Assembly (NCBI GenBank): GCA_020205615.1
Contig: CM035171.1
Span: 4,322,267-4,386,266, forward strand
Length of the DNA stretch: 64,000 nt
Direction of reading: 5' to 3'
From: Panax quinquefolius
Lineage: Eukaryota; Streptophyta; Magnoliopsida; Apiales; Araliaceae
Part shown: positions 46,401-63,245 of the stretch, piece after piece
How positions within the stretch are numbered: position 1 is the stretch's first letter
Layout: each line of letters starts with the position of its first letter
The notes under the pieces: generated by a model
Databases searched by the model: none
What the model saw: only the letters and a program-made list of their open reading frames with translations
Told to the model about the DNA's origin: nothing
Program-made: the position numbers and the translations under genes

Positions 46401-47710
46401 AGCCCATTTCTAAAACCCCATATCGAATGGCTCTATTGAACTTGGGAGTTAAAGGTCCAACTACGAGGAATTGTTGGACATCGGTTTCATTCGATCCTAG
46501 TACATCTCCTTGGGGTGCTCTCTGTTTTATTCGTAAAGAAGAAAGAGCGGGAGTATGCGACTGTACGACTATAGGGAATTGAACCATGTCACCATCAAGA
46601 ATAGGTATCCTCACCTCGTATTGATGACTTGTTTGACCGATTTGAAGGGCACAATTCTTTTCAAAAATCGATCTTCGATTACGGATATCATCGGTGAAGA
46701 TTAGGCGAGGATATTCAAAGGCGCCTTGAGAACTCGATATGGGCATTATGAATTCTTAGTCGTGTCTTTCGGACTAACTAATGCTCCCGCTTGACTTTCA
46801 TGGATATGATGAACCGAGTATTCAAGGAATATTTGGATCGGTTTGTTGTTGTCTTTATTGATGACATCCTCATATATTCCAAAAGTCGTGAAGATCATGA
46901 GCACCATTTGAAATTTGGTACTCAAAGGCTTCGTGAAAACAAACTATATGCCAAATTGAAGAAATGCGAGTTCGGCGAGGAAGTAGCATTTCTTGGGCGC
47001 ACGCGGTGTCAAAACATGGAGTATCTGTTGATCCGGCGAAGATTGAAGCAATCTGAAGTTGGGAGCAACCGAAAGTCGGTGATGAAAGACGTAGTTTTTG
47101 GGCTTAATTTGGTTATTATCGGAGATTCGTGGAAGGGTTTTCTCAAATCACTACTCCATTAACCCAACTAACTTTCGGAAGGATACAAAATTCGTTTGGA
47201 GTGAAGAATGCGAGAAGAGTTTCCAAGAGCTTAAGAGGAGACTTATTTTGGCACTTTTCTAACAATACCATCTGGTTCGGATGGATTTGTTATCTCAACG
47301 ATGCTTGAGGCAAAGGGTTAGGATGTGTTCTCATGCAGCGTGGGAAAGTCATACCCTATGCCTCATGACAACTTAAAAGAGTATGAGAGGAATTATCCTA
47401 CTCGTGATCTAGAGTTAGCGTGCAATCGTTTCCTTATTAAAGATATGGAGGCACTTATCTATATGGGGAGAAAGTGGAGATATATTCATACCATAAAAGC
47501 CTTAAATATTTCTTCACTCAAAAAAAGAACTCAACATCTGGCGGTGACGTTGGCTCGAGCTATTGAAAGACTACGACCACACTATTCAATACCATCACGG
47601 AAAAGCGAGCGTGGTGGTGACGCGTTAAGTAGAAGATCATATCTTGGGAGCGAGTGCGATGATGTCAAGTATCGCGTAGAGCCAACTTTAATAGAAAAAA
47701 GTTAAGGTTG
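46400..47710 (+). pseudogene. RT and RNase H of the outer Tekay element
   Basis: 46430-46790 encodes the RT fingers and palm in shifting frames (PYRMALLNLGV, then a WGALVLFV-like segment and an LRTRYGHYEF-like segment). 46791-47162 starts [20 protein letters not shown] and contains [12 protein letters not shown], the catalytic YxDD-type box (here FIDD), then YAKLKKCEF and FLGR. 47160-47300 opens RNase H (FVWSEEC-like). 47325-47705 covers its centre and end (YPTRDLELA, where ExAxV is usual, then YGRKWRYIHTIKAL-like). Frameshifts are frequent. The RT/RNase H pair would copy the element RNA into DNA. Confidence 0.8.
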
Positions 47711-47739
47711 CTCGAGCCAGCAGGCCAAGGAGACGATCA

Positions 47740-49150
47740 TTATGAAGAAGAAAGTACAAGAAGGAGCTATTAGGGCGAGAATTGATGAAGAAGGAATACT
47801 TGAGTCCACTCTAGACTTTGTGTTCCTAACGACTCGATTTGAAGTACAAGATTATGATGGAGGCACACAATACACCATTTGCAATCCATCCTCGGAAGTA
47901 CTTAAAATGTATCGTGATCTTGACATACATTTTGGTGGAACAATATGAAGAGAGAGATTGCAAAGTTTATCTCGATGTGTTTAACTTGTCGGCGTGTAAA
48001 GGCAGAGCATCTAGTACCTAAGGGTCCGTTGCAACCACTTGAGATTCCGAAATGGAAGTGGGAACACATTACCATGGATTTCGTTATGGGTCTTCCCCTA
48101 CGGTTTCTCAAGGCATCAATGCTATTTGGGTTATTGTTGATAGATTAACCAAGTCCGCTCATTTCTTGCCAATCACGGAGACTTATTCCTTGAGCGTCTT
48201 GCTAGTATATACGTGAATGAAATTGTGAGGTTGCATGGCATGCCCTGTATCCATAGTTTTGGATCGTGACCCAAGATTCACTTCAAAATTTTGGGTTAGC
48301 TTGCAAAAAGCTATGGGCGCAGATTTGCGATTTAGTTCGGCATACCATCCCCAAAGCAGACGGACAATCGAGAGGACTATTCAAACTCTTGAAGATTTAT
48401 TAAGACTACGTGTCCTAGACTTCAAGGAAGTTGGGATAAGTATTTACCATTGGTGGAATTCTCCTACAACAACGATTTATCGAGCAAGTATAGGTGTGGC
48501 TCCATTGAAGCATTATATGGACGAAAATGTCGTTCTCGATATGTTGGGATGAGGTGGGTGAAGCAACATTGTTGGGACCCGAGTTAAGACGATATGACTC
48601 AGAAAAGATTCAAATGATGATTCGACAACGATACAAAAGCGGCACAAGATCGACAAAAGAGTTATGCGGATCTTCATCGAAAGGACGTGGAATTTAGTGT
48701 AGGGGATCGTGTATTGTTGCGAGTTGCTCCATGGAAGGAGTTACAAGATTTGGGAAGAGAGAAAGCTCGATCCACAATTTATTGGTCCATTTCAAATTCT
48801 TGGACCGAGTAGGAAATGTAGCCTATAGACTTGCGTTACCTCCAAGTATGTCTCGTGTTCATAATGTGTTTCACATATCGTACTTCATAAATATGTGAAA
48901 GACCGAACCACGTTATAGAATTAGAACCCAGGACGAAATAATAGAAGACTTAACGTGTGAGGAGGTACTGTCAAGATCTTGGATAGGAAGGAGCATGTCC
49001 TACGCAGAAAGGTCATACCACAAGTTAAAGTTTTGTGGAGGAATCATGCTATAGAGGAAATGACACAGGAATTGGAAGCGGAAATGAAAGCGAGGTATCC
49101 TCACCTTTTGAAAACACCAGAGTCGTCACGTCGATTTCGGGACGAAATTT
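47740..49150 (+). pseudogene. integrase and chromodomain-type tail of the outer Tekay element
   Basis: 47945-48120 reads MKREIAKFISMCLTCRRVKA, the end of the H2C2 zinc finger, then WKWEHITMDFVMGLP, the first catalytic Asp. 48235-48552 gives VSIVLDRDPRFTSKFWVSLQ (second Asp) and AYHPQSRRTIERTIQTLEDL, with the catalytic Glu in IERT. 48560-48960 covers the C-terminal domain (VHNVFHIS-like), and 48960-49150 the chromodomain zone ending ARYPHLL. A chromodomain would target insertion to marked heterochromatin. It is broken by frameshifts. Confidence 0.8.
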
Positions 49151-49165
49151 CATAAGGAGGGAGGT

Positions 49166-51776
49166 TGTAAGACCCCAACTTATTATTAATGAAATTTAAT
49201 TTTCTCTATTTATTATTTTAAAATAGTAAGGGTTGATTTGATTAATGTGGATAGTTAGGGGTAAAATACATGAAATATTTCAAAATAAATGAAGTGGTTA
49301 TAAAATATTCATTGTTGTCGGGGAATATTCGTTTGGTCGTGGAATATTCTGCATGCTTGGGAATATTAAATGCGGCTAGTAGCGACCATGTGTGGGCCCC
49401 ATGCTTGGAAAGCGATTGGATGAAGAAAGCGACAAATATAAGTTGTTTAAAAATAACGGCGTAGTTATTTACCATTATCTTGTTAAAATACTCGGTGGTT
49501 AAAACACAAGAAGACATTTGCGGTATTGCACCGATTATTGATTCTTACGTAAGAAGGCCTTTATTCAATAATGGTTACGGTAATTCTTATTCGATATTTT
49601 ATTTTATTGATTCAATAATTGTTGCGTTGATATTTTATATTCTTTGTTGTTTGATAATTGTCATTACACGGTATTTTTCATTATCGAAGCAATAATTCAT
49701 ATTATCTGAATAATATTATTAGATAACATTATTGGCAATGTCTAGAAAGTTACATACAGGAGAGGTTTGGTCACCTAATTGCGGCAATGATAAGGAGAAA
49801 TTCTTATTGAAAGCCCCTATTTTCAGGAGCCGCACGGTTGTCGATATTGTGATTCGTAATATTATTTGTGAATAATTAATTATTGATTCATATGATGAGG
49901 AAAATATTGATTTTATGTGGTTATAGATGGAGAAAATTTTTAATGTGACAATTGTTGAAAATTGAAATTTTATCTTTTTACGATAAAATAATTATTTAAA
50001 TATATTATTATATTATAATAATATAATAATGGTGATATTTTTACAACGAATGTGGGATATATGAGTATCTACGAGGAGGAAGAGTATTTTTGTTGCAATA
50101 AATGTTTAAAAACATGTTAAACATGTAAATTGGACCCCATTTATTGGATTGAAATTTGATTATACTTTATAAAATCGCCTGTTTGTGGATTTCGGTCAAT
50201 TTACATTTGGAATTTGGAAAAACTTTCTTACGCAAAGTTGTAGAGAATTGAATTTCCTATAAAAAGTCGCGAGATTTGAATTTTCGGATAAAAAGACTAT
50301 TTATTGTGAATTATTGAAGTTAGAAGCTCGAAATAATTGATTTTTGGAAGTTTTAATTATTTAAATTAAGAAAAACGTTTTTAATGTTTTGTCACATAGT
50401 GGCTGATGTCTTGGACCAAATTAGTGGGCGTAGGAAATTTGAAAAAATAATATTATTAATTTATTAAATTTTACTCGCTTTTTGGTCAAAGCGTTTCCTA
50501 TAAATAGAGTCTTGGGTTAGAATTGAAAATCACACTAAGCTGAAGTTTTTCTCTCTATATTATCGGCGTATTCTTGTGAGTATTTTGAGTATACTTTGAG
50601 TATTGTTAGGCGGTCTGAGTTAAGCCCTTCAAAGACTATACCGCTGTATTTAAATTTAGAAGTATTAATCTTTCGAGGTAAGGGATATTATTTTTTTCAG
50701 TAATGATATTATTTCTTCAATATCATTATCTTTGAAATATTGATCTGAAGTTTTATCAAATTTAAAACTTTTGGTGTCGAGATTCTTATTCACGATATCT
50801 AAGATTTTATTCAGCGATATCTGACATTATTCACGAATCTGACTATTCATCGAAAATAAAAATTTTTCTTTTCGTCCAAAATATCTAATACGGATACTAG
50901 CTTTGATTGTATCCATGTTTTGATCATTCTTGAATTTTACACCAATTGTAATTATTTTTGGCGTATTTTGGACGTGAATAAAACAAAGTCTGAATCCTTA
51001 ATCCTTAATCCTTGTCATTTTGTTTCACTAGATTCGCTTTTTTAAAAATATTTTTCATCATCTTGATCTTAAATGATGATATTATGGAATATCTTTGGCA
51101 CCAGTAGTCAAAGATGAATGATTTTGAAGAATATCTTTTGGGCTGTAGTCTGAAGATGAGCAGTGTTTAGATGAACATGGCCGGTGATGAATATCTTTGG
51201 CACTGTAGTGCAAAAGATGAATATGTGATTAGGATATATATTGATTGATGTTCTGAGGGGATAAAAGATGAGCGATGAACTTTTAAATTCATACATGGAA
51301 GATAGTAGTTTCAGATTCTCTACTTAGCTTCTTACAATGAATTATTATTTCCATTGCGAATATTGATTTAAAATTTGTTGTCTATCAGATTCTATTAGAT
51401 TTTTCCCCATTGAAGACTAATGATAATTTGTTGTATATTATCTTAGTCATAATATTTTTCTTGAAATTTAGTGAAATTTCACCCTTTTTTTTTTGTTCCA
51501 TTTTTTCTCGAGGAGGCGAGAATATAGCGAAAGATGCAGTCGGGGTATGGAATGAAGGTTCTAGAGAGAGTTGTTTAGTAGTCCTCACCATTTTTATAAA
51601 ATAATGTATCGATAAATGTGATGAGGATTTATTTGAGTATAGATATTATGCAGAAGATAATATTTGTATTTAAACTCATGAGCTTTTCTTGTTGTAATAA
51701 TAAAGTTGTAGTTGTTTACATACTATATATATTGTATTTCAGAATGGGTGATGTATACCTATTTTGGGGGCGTCAC
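49166..51776 (+). repeat. 3' LTR of the outer Tekay element
   Basis: Direct repeat of 33091-35696, preceded by the purine tract AAGGAGGGAGGT (49154-49165). TATA box at 50499-50506. Ends in GGGGGCGTCACG near 51776, where the interrupted minus-strand LTR resumes. Confidence 0.85.
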
Positions 51777-52414
51777 GCACACAAATACTTATCTTGAGCA
51801 TTTATGCAATGCGTAATAAAATATAATATATTCTAATTATTATACAATAAAGCGAGATAACTTTATAAAAGTATTACATTTTATATAAAAAGATTTTACT
51901 TATCGCAGAATATTTTATCACATTTATCATAATAGAATATAATATATTCTATTTATAGAATAACTTTATAAAAAGTATTACATTTTTATATAAAAGATTT
52001 TACGTATTATTACATTAATAATACCAATAAAATAAAAGCGAGTGATTTATCACGTAAAGATCAATAATTAATATCGTGTCTTCTTGTCTGATAACGCGTA
52101 TTCTTATCTTTTTTAACGGGTGTTTCAACGATTAACGAGTAAAACTTCCGCAGATTATTTTCATAAAGTATTTTTGTCGTTTTCTCCATAAACAATAATT
52201 CCGTTATGGGGTCCACCGATGATTGTCTTAGTTATCACGAATATTTTCCGTTAAAACGAATATTTAAAACCAATCGAATATTATATAACAACTTTGCGTC
52301 TTTTGCAAAATTTATAAATATTACCCACAATTATAACATTATATCAACTCCATGTATAATTGAAAAAAAATATTTCGAGAAAATAAAATCTTTATTCATA
52401 AAAATCCTGCCTCA
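51777..52414 (-). repeat. right part (LTR 5' portion) of the minus-strand solo LTR
   Basis: Reverse complement of the first quarter of the LTR at 10254. The matches include AATAATTCCGTTATGGGGTC-type and TTTATAAATATTACCCACAA-type stretches. It ends ATCCTGCCTCA (reversed TGAGGCAGGAT). AAAAC at 52418-52422 matches AAAAC at 31295-31299 on the other side. Tandem ATATAATATATTCTATTTAT units at 51.80-52.0 kb resemble the GCATAGTG/TATAAATAGAATA zone of the related LTRs. Confidence 0.75.
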
Positions 52415-52781
52415 TGAAAAACACTCATACAGACTGCCGCTACAGCCATTGACGGTAGAGTCGGATTAATTTGTCAAAAAAATAAAAAATTGATTTGATT
52501 TGATTGTTTGATTTGATTGGTCATAAAAACCAAAAGCTAATGGTTTGATTTGATTGAGAAAAATCTGGCCAAATTGGTGGGGCCCTGCCGCTACAGCTCC
52601 TGGCCAAATTGATTGAGCAGAATCGCTTCGGATTTGGAAAAGTTGGCTGCCGCTACAGTCTATAGCGGCAGGGAGAAATTCAAGTTTAATCCAAGTCTTC
52701 CATTGTCCAGATCAATGATCATTAACTTGTTTGCTGAACAGCGCTTCGAGCAAACGTGTGATATATATATATATATATGGA
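52415..52781. repeat. right end of the MULE with palindromic motifs and inverted-repeat arm
   Basis: Contains GC-rich palindromes at 52434-52458 and 52647-52671 and a half unit at 52585-52600. A GATTTGATTTGATTG run lies at 52492-52560. The inverted-repeat arm (52618-52757) pairs with 27200-27350. It ends in a TA run followed by GG (52780). In this arm the palindrome occupies a place where the left arm has different, non-palindromic sequence. Confidence 0.65.
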
Positions 52782-52989
52782 AAACTTGTTACGGATACTG
52801 GATAAAGATGATGATTAATAGATAGAATGACATCATTTCTCAACTTCGAGGAAGAGAGAGTATTTTCGCGGCAAGCAAACCAAACGAAATAAAGCTTCTT
52901 CTAGATTCATTGGAATTAACTGCACCAAAATTCTGTGACAAACTAGGGCATTCAGTTGTTATTACAAAGAGGAGGGAGAGAAAGAGGAA
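52782..52989 (+). promoter_or_regulatory. promoter-proximal region and 5' leader of citrate synthase
   Basis: About 0.2 kb lies between the MULE end and the citrate synthase ATG. It ends in a purine-rich leader (AAAGAGGAGGGAGAGAAAGA) directly before ATGGAAAG. No convincing TATA box is visible. The core promoter must lie here or inside the transposon end. Confidence 0.4.
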
Positions 52990-59156
<6,167 letters not shown>

Positions 59157-59173
59157 GCTTAATCAAGGTCCAG

Positions 59174-59179
59174 AATAAA
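59174..59179 (+). terminator. possible polyadenylation signal of citrate synthase
   Basis: AATAAA 18 bases after the stop codon. T-rich and TGTATGTTGATC-type sequence follows at 59275-59350, so the transcript may end somewhat further on. Confidence 0.35.
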
Positions 59180-59630
59180 GTTTACAATGACCAAAGTAAT
59201 TAACCTTTTGAAGTCAGTTTTGTCTTCAAACAAAGTGCTGAATAAGGTAAAAATAAGAACCCCACCAGAGGAGGTTTCCACAATTTTATTCTTGTTTGTC
59301 ATTGATTTGTATGTTGATCCCTGTATTCAATTTGAGAATCAACGGATTTATTATTTCTATCATAATGTAATGCAAAAAATCTATATTAAATATTTTGTTA
59401 ATTTTGAGACAATTATCTGGTAAACTATTTCTTTTCTGACTTTAATGTCATTTTAGTCCATCCTATCATGAGCAATTGAGCATAGCATGCAAGTTCGTAG
59501 TGAGCTTGTTCATGCTCATGTTCACAATTCGTTTGTGGCTAGAAGTAGAAGGATATGATGTGCCCATTTTCTGTAAGTATTCATGCACACATGTATAAAT
59601 AAAAACAATTTCAAAATAAATGAAAATTAT

Positions 59631-59810
59631 CAAGTCCATTCATTTGGCTAAAAGAGACGAATCCTCTCAATCCCATTGTTTTGCAATTTTGGATTCATAA
59701 TAAATCAACTGAAAGAAGATCAAATCATAATTAATGTCCCGGCTCAGAGCAATTGTACTATTCTCCTCATTCCCAATCCGAATCCAGAGTTATGAGGGAG
59801 AAAAACAAAC
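59631..59810 (-). pseudogene. decayed partial duplicate of the ZIP last exon
   Basis: Parallels the ZIP exon 3 at 60061-60340 with internal deletions. Shared pieces include TTTGGCTAAAAGAGACG/A, CCATTGTTTTGCAATTTTGG, GAAAGAAGATCAA, GAGCAATTGTACTATTCTC (CAGTTGTACTATTCTC in the gene), CCCAATCC and GAGAAAAACAA. It has no open frame. It lies 0.25 kb downstream of the intact exon in the same orientation. Confidence 0.75.
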
Positions 59811-59827
59811 AAAAATACTACTCCAAT

Positions 59828-59983
59828 GTTACGTTTGGATTATTGAAGGAATAGAATAGAGGTTAGTCACACTTAAAAAATTCATATGAATGTCTATTCC
59901 AATCGTAATCAAACAAAGTTTTTTACATTCCATATGAATGAGTCATTCAATTCACACCTTAGTTACTTCAATCCAAACGTAGC
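59828..59983. mobile_element. small MITE with inverted ends
   Basis: Left end GTTACGTTTGGATTATTGAAG and right end CTTCAATCCAAACGTAGC are inverted copies. The interior also holds CATATGAATG twice in inverted arrangement. It is 156 bp with no ORF. The ends suggest a small non-autonomous DNA transposon; the superfamily is unclear. Confidence 0.6.
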
Positions 59984-60062
59984 AAAACTTGAAAAAAAAA
60001 AAAAATATTTTAAATATATTTAAATCATGTAAAACATTATATTTCACACTAGCATAAATAAA

Positions 60063-62310
60063 TCAAGCCCATTTGGCTAAAAGAGACATACAACCGGCAC
60101 CCAAAAGAAGAGAAACATTAGCTCCTAATTGAAGCCTCCCATTGTTTTGCAATTTTGGACTCATAAAGTCAGCCGAAAGAAGATCAACAAGTGCCATATA
60201 AATCAATATCCCAGCTGATGCTGCGTTAAAAATTCCCTCCACAATCAGAGCAGTTGTACTATTCTCGTCATAAACGTTTGTTATTCCCAATCCAATTCCA
60301 ATACCCATCGGCGTTGTCAGAGAGAAAAACAATGCCATTACAACAACACCACGAGTCTTGAATTTCGCCTGCACAATAATTAATCATCCTCAATGTCTTT
60401 CCTTTCCGTATGAGATTGTAATTTTGTGGAGAAGAATATAGTTTCATGCAATACATTCTCAAATGATAAAAGCAAAAAAATTATATATTCTTGGAATTTT
60501 ATAAACATAGTAAGTAAGATATTAGTAAGAAAATAGAGATGACTTTTGGGGATGGAGACTTTGAAAATAAAGCCATTTGATTCCCTCTCACATAACAACA
60601 GCCCTGTTTGTTTCACCTTTTTCTTTACAGGCTTCTGAGAAGCTATATAAATGGTGTTTGTTCCAACTTTCAGATCCAAAAGCTACAAACTGAATATAAT
60701 TATTTTAATGCATAAAAAAAAATAGAAGCTAATCACCTATTTACATGTTTCTCGATTCAACTTCTCAACTCGTAATAAAATAATATTATATATACTACAT
60801 ATTATTTATAATGTATATATAAATATTTATATTAATGTAATAATATTTATATTATATTTTATATATGTTAAGCTATATATATATATATATATATATTAAT
60901 AAATAAACATAATATATATCAACAAACAAATTATACAACTTTTAGGTTATCTAGACAAATACTCATAATGAGTAATATATTTGTAAATATAGAGTCATTC
61001 AATAGAATATTAAATTAAATACACATATTTACAAATAAAAAAAAAATCACATAATTAATGTGTTTCAAAACGATGTAATTTAAATTGATGAGTAAATATA
61101 TTTATTTAACGGATGACGTACGACTTCATATATAGATAATGAGGTTCAAGCTTAAACCTTTGACCATGCATTGTGTATATTTCTTGACTTTCAATGAAAA
61201 TGCCAAGCCACATAAATTCAATTGTTTGGTAAGCGTACGAGTACCAAGTTTGAAAATCTCATAAACATTATACTTCCCTCTCCCCGGAAAGAAAGAGTAG
61301 TTGTTTTTTCTATATAAGCATAATAATTTTTATCAATAAAATTTTTAATAATTAAATATTCCAAAAAATAATGAAATATAAATGATTATATCCAAGTATG
61401 GAGTGATACTTATATTTAATATTTGTATGAATAAAGAATTAACCTGAGTGATGCATCCTCCGAGTCCCATGCCCTCAAAAAATTGATGGAAGGTCAATGC
61501 AGCCACAAGAGGTTTTATTGTTTTAGGACTTTGAGAAGCACCCAAGGAAATTCCAATAATTACGGAGTGTACAACTATCCCCAATTCCAGTACCTAAAAC
61601 AAAACAAATAAATGTAATTAAACTACTCGTATATATTATCGATCATCAAACATTAATGCACATGTATATATGTATATTTGTTAATTAAAAAAAAAGTAGA
61701 GTGACATAAATAAATACTTGTGAAATAACCCGATGACGAACGAGCTGTGATGCATCCGAAACAGGTCCATGATTATGAGCGTGAACATGTAGGTGATTAC
61801 CAGTATCAACAGTAGTATTCTTTTCGTCGTCACCGCTAACACTAACAATAGTATTATTATTCAAAAGTGTACGTTTAGATTTTTGAGAATAATAAGAATT
61901 AGCAACAGTATCAATCATTAATGTCCCAATAGCCGAAACCATAGCCACAAATCCCGTAAAAGGAAAATCGGCCCAAGGATGTTCCTTGAGACACGGGGAC
62001 GTCAAGCTCTCAAACGCATCGGGAAGGACATGTATGAACCCCGTGGCTAGAATTACACCCGCCGCGAATGCCTTGATTAGGAAGAAAAATTCTTATCCGG
62101 ATGCAAAGCCGGAATTATTTTGCCTAGAATGGGGAGCGAAACACCAATTGCACTTGCTACCAGAATTGAAGCAATAGCTGCTATTTTATATTTGAGTGCT
62201 TGGCTCTTATCGCGCTCTTCTGATTCTGATTCAGATTCGCACGTACAATCGCCTACAATTAGTGTAGGAATTAGTAGCAAAAGGAGGGACAAGAAGATTA
62301 CCTTCGACAT
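60063..62310 (-). CDS. ZIP family zinc/iron transporter, 3 exons, one frameshift
   Basis: Plasma-membrane-type divalent metal importer. Exons on the minus strand: 62310-61718, 61593-61444, 60368-60063, with GT..AG borders. The product would be about 349 residues, usual for plant ZIPs. It has a signal peptide ([20 protein letters not shown]), a Cys-rich start, a first membrane span ([20 protein letters not shown]), [19 protein letters not shown], a variable loop with the metal-binding run [10 protein letters not shown], span IV with [14 protein letters not shown], span V with [11 protein letters not shown], and three C-terminal spans ending LLAKWA. The His, Ser and Glu residues of spans IV and V that form the metal path are present. 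A run of five A at 62085-62089 lacks one base, so the frame breaks at DKNF before LIKAFAAGV. The gene is dead if real, intact if this is a sequence error. It is convergent with citrate synthase. Confidence 0.88.
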
Positions 62311-62358
62311 ATATAATTTGGGAGGAATTCAAGAGCTACTGCTTAATACTCCACTTTG

Positions 62359-62402
62359 GTGTGTGTGTGTGTGTGTGTGTCAGTGTGTGTGTGTATATAT
62401 AT
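62359..62402. repeat. GT microsatellite and TA tract upstream of ZIP
   Basis: GT repeats at 62359-62380 and 62384-62394, then TATATATA to 62402. They lie 50-90 bp before the ZIP start codon, in its leader or core promoter. The TA tract could serve as TATA box on the minus strand. Confidence 0.85.
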
Positions 62403-62459
62403 AATGAGCTCATCTTAAACAAACAGTTCTGCAGTGAAACATAATGAGCTCATCTTAAT
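62401..62459. repeat. 18-bp direct repeat upstream of ZIP
   Basis: ATAATGAGCTCATCTTAA occurs at about 62401 and again at about 62441. Each contains the palindrome ATGAGCTCAT. A regulatory role is possible but unproven. I saw no zinc-deficiency element of the RTGTCGACAY type nearby. Confidence 0.6.
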
Positions 62460-62756
62460 TAATTATGACTACCAATTGGCTGTGTAGAAACTAAATACAA
62501 CTAATTAATTATTTTGGAATTCGAGGAATTGTTGGGTTATTCTATATTAAATCTTGTATTATTATTTTATCTTTTTTATTTTATTGTGGTCCCAACAATA
62601 ACAATATAATGGAAGCACAAGAACTGAAATCCTACAAAATTACACATGTTTATCTTTGTTATTCTAGTCTTAAAATTTACCATATCTTTTATAGATCCAC
62701 ATTGAGGATCCTATAATTATTTTAAATTCACTTTAAACAAAAAATTAGTCTTAAAA

Positions 62757-62795
62757 CTAGATATAAACCCCCGCGTTGCGGATTATTTAAATTTT
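62757..62795 (-). mobile_element. probable Helitron 3' terminus
   Basis: The minus strand reads CCGCAACGCGGGGGTTTATA then TCTAG and T. This is a short GC hairpin, about ten bases, CTAG and a following T, the pattern of plant Helitron 3' ends (CTRR before T). The element would extend to the right. I could not place its TC end, and the stem is only four or five pairs here. Confidence 0.4.
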
Positions 62796-63245
62796 TAATA
62801 ATGCATACAATTAATAAATTAAAATATAATAAGAAAATAGTATATTATTGTGCGATGATCAAACACGAAAAACAAATAAATATACATTGTAGGGGATAGT
62901 GGTGAGAGTTTACCGATATGTGCATTACACTCTAAGTATGCGACTATTGCTTTTAGGCTAGTGTTAAGTAACCTCAACTTGTGGACAAATCATTTTTTCT
63001 ACTCTTCCCTTTTTCTATTTTTTTTTCAATTTTTCTTAACCAAAGTGTAGCAAACTGATTTATTTTTCACGTTCTTTACTACTTTTGTATTTTATTTACT
63101 TTAAAGAAAGGGTTGCCTCAACTTAACTTTTTACAATCCATAACAAAAAGAGAATAAAAGGATATGCGAAGGTTTAAAAAATCTCTTAAAAATACAATTA
63201 GGAAGCCAATGCTCAAATTATTCAACTTTGTTACTTCACATAACA
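62796..63245. other. AT-rich stretch, no gene seen
   Basis: Possibly the body of a non-autonomous Helitron. It holds a short tandem duplication of CAACTTTGTTACTTCACATA (63223 and 63259) at its right border with the next repeat. Confidence 0.35.

Larger units (their letters stand above)
33091..51776 (+). mobile_element. Tekay/Del-lineage Ty3/gypsy element, split by a second one
   Basis: LTRs of 2.6 kb at 33091-35696 and 49166-51776 start TGTAAGACCCCAACTTATTA. The element has a Met-type primer site, gag (interrupted at 36875 and resuming at 45600), protease, RT, RNase H, integrase, a chromodomain-type C-terminus and a purine tract. The order and the ARYPHLF tail fit the chromodomain-bearing Tekay/Del lineage. 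Without the inner element it is about 9.96 kb. It sits inside the minus-strand solo LTR. The ends of its own target duplication (AAACC on the left, GCACACAA region on the right) are not clean. Confidence 0.85.
27150..52781. mobile_element. Mutator-like element with FAR1-type transposase and Ulp1-like protease, split by a nest of LTR elements
   Basis: Inverted end regions lie at about 27189-27360 and 52618-52770. Both next to the outside run into a CCATATATAT tract. Inside are an Ulp1-like protease ORF (plus strand) and a FAR1/MULE transposase remnant (minus strand), convergent. Established knowledge: some plant MULEs (the KI-MULE/Kaonashi type) carry Ulp1-like sequences next to a transposase. 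Bases 31300-52414 are a later LTR-retrotransposon insertion; without it the MULE is about 4.5 kb. No clean 9-bp target duplication could be fixed in the TA-rich flanks. Confidence 0.65.

Noticed and set aside
62120..62404. Plus-strand ORF of 94 codons ending in a Val/Cys repeat
   Set aside because: It is antisense to ZIP exon 1, and the tail is the GT microsatellite.
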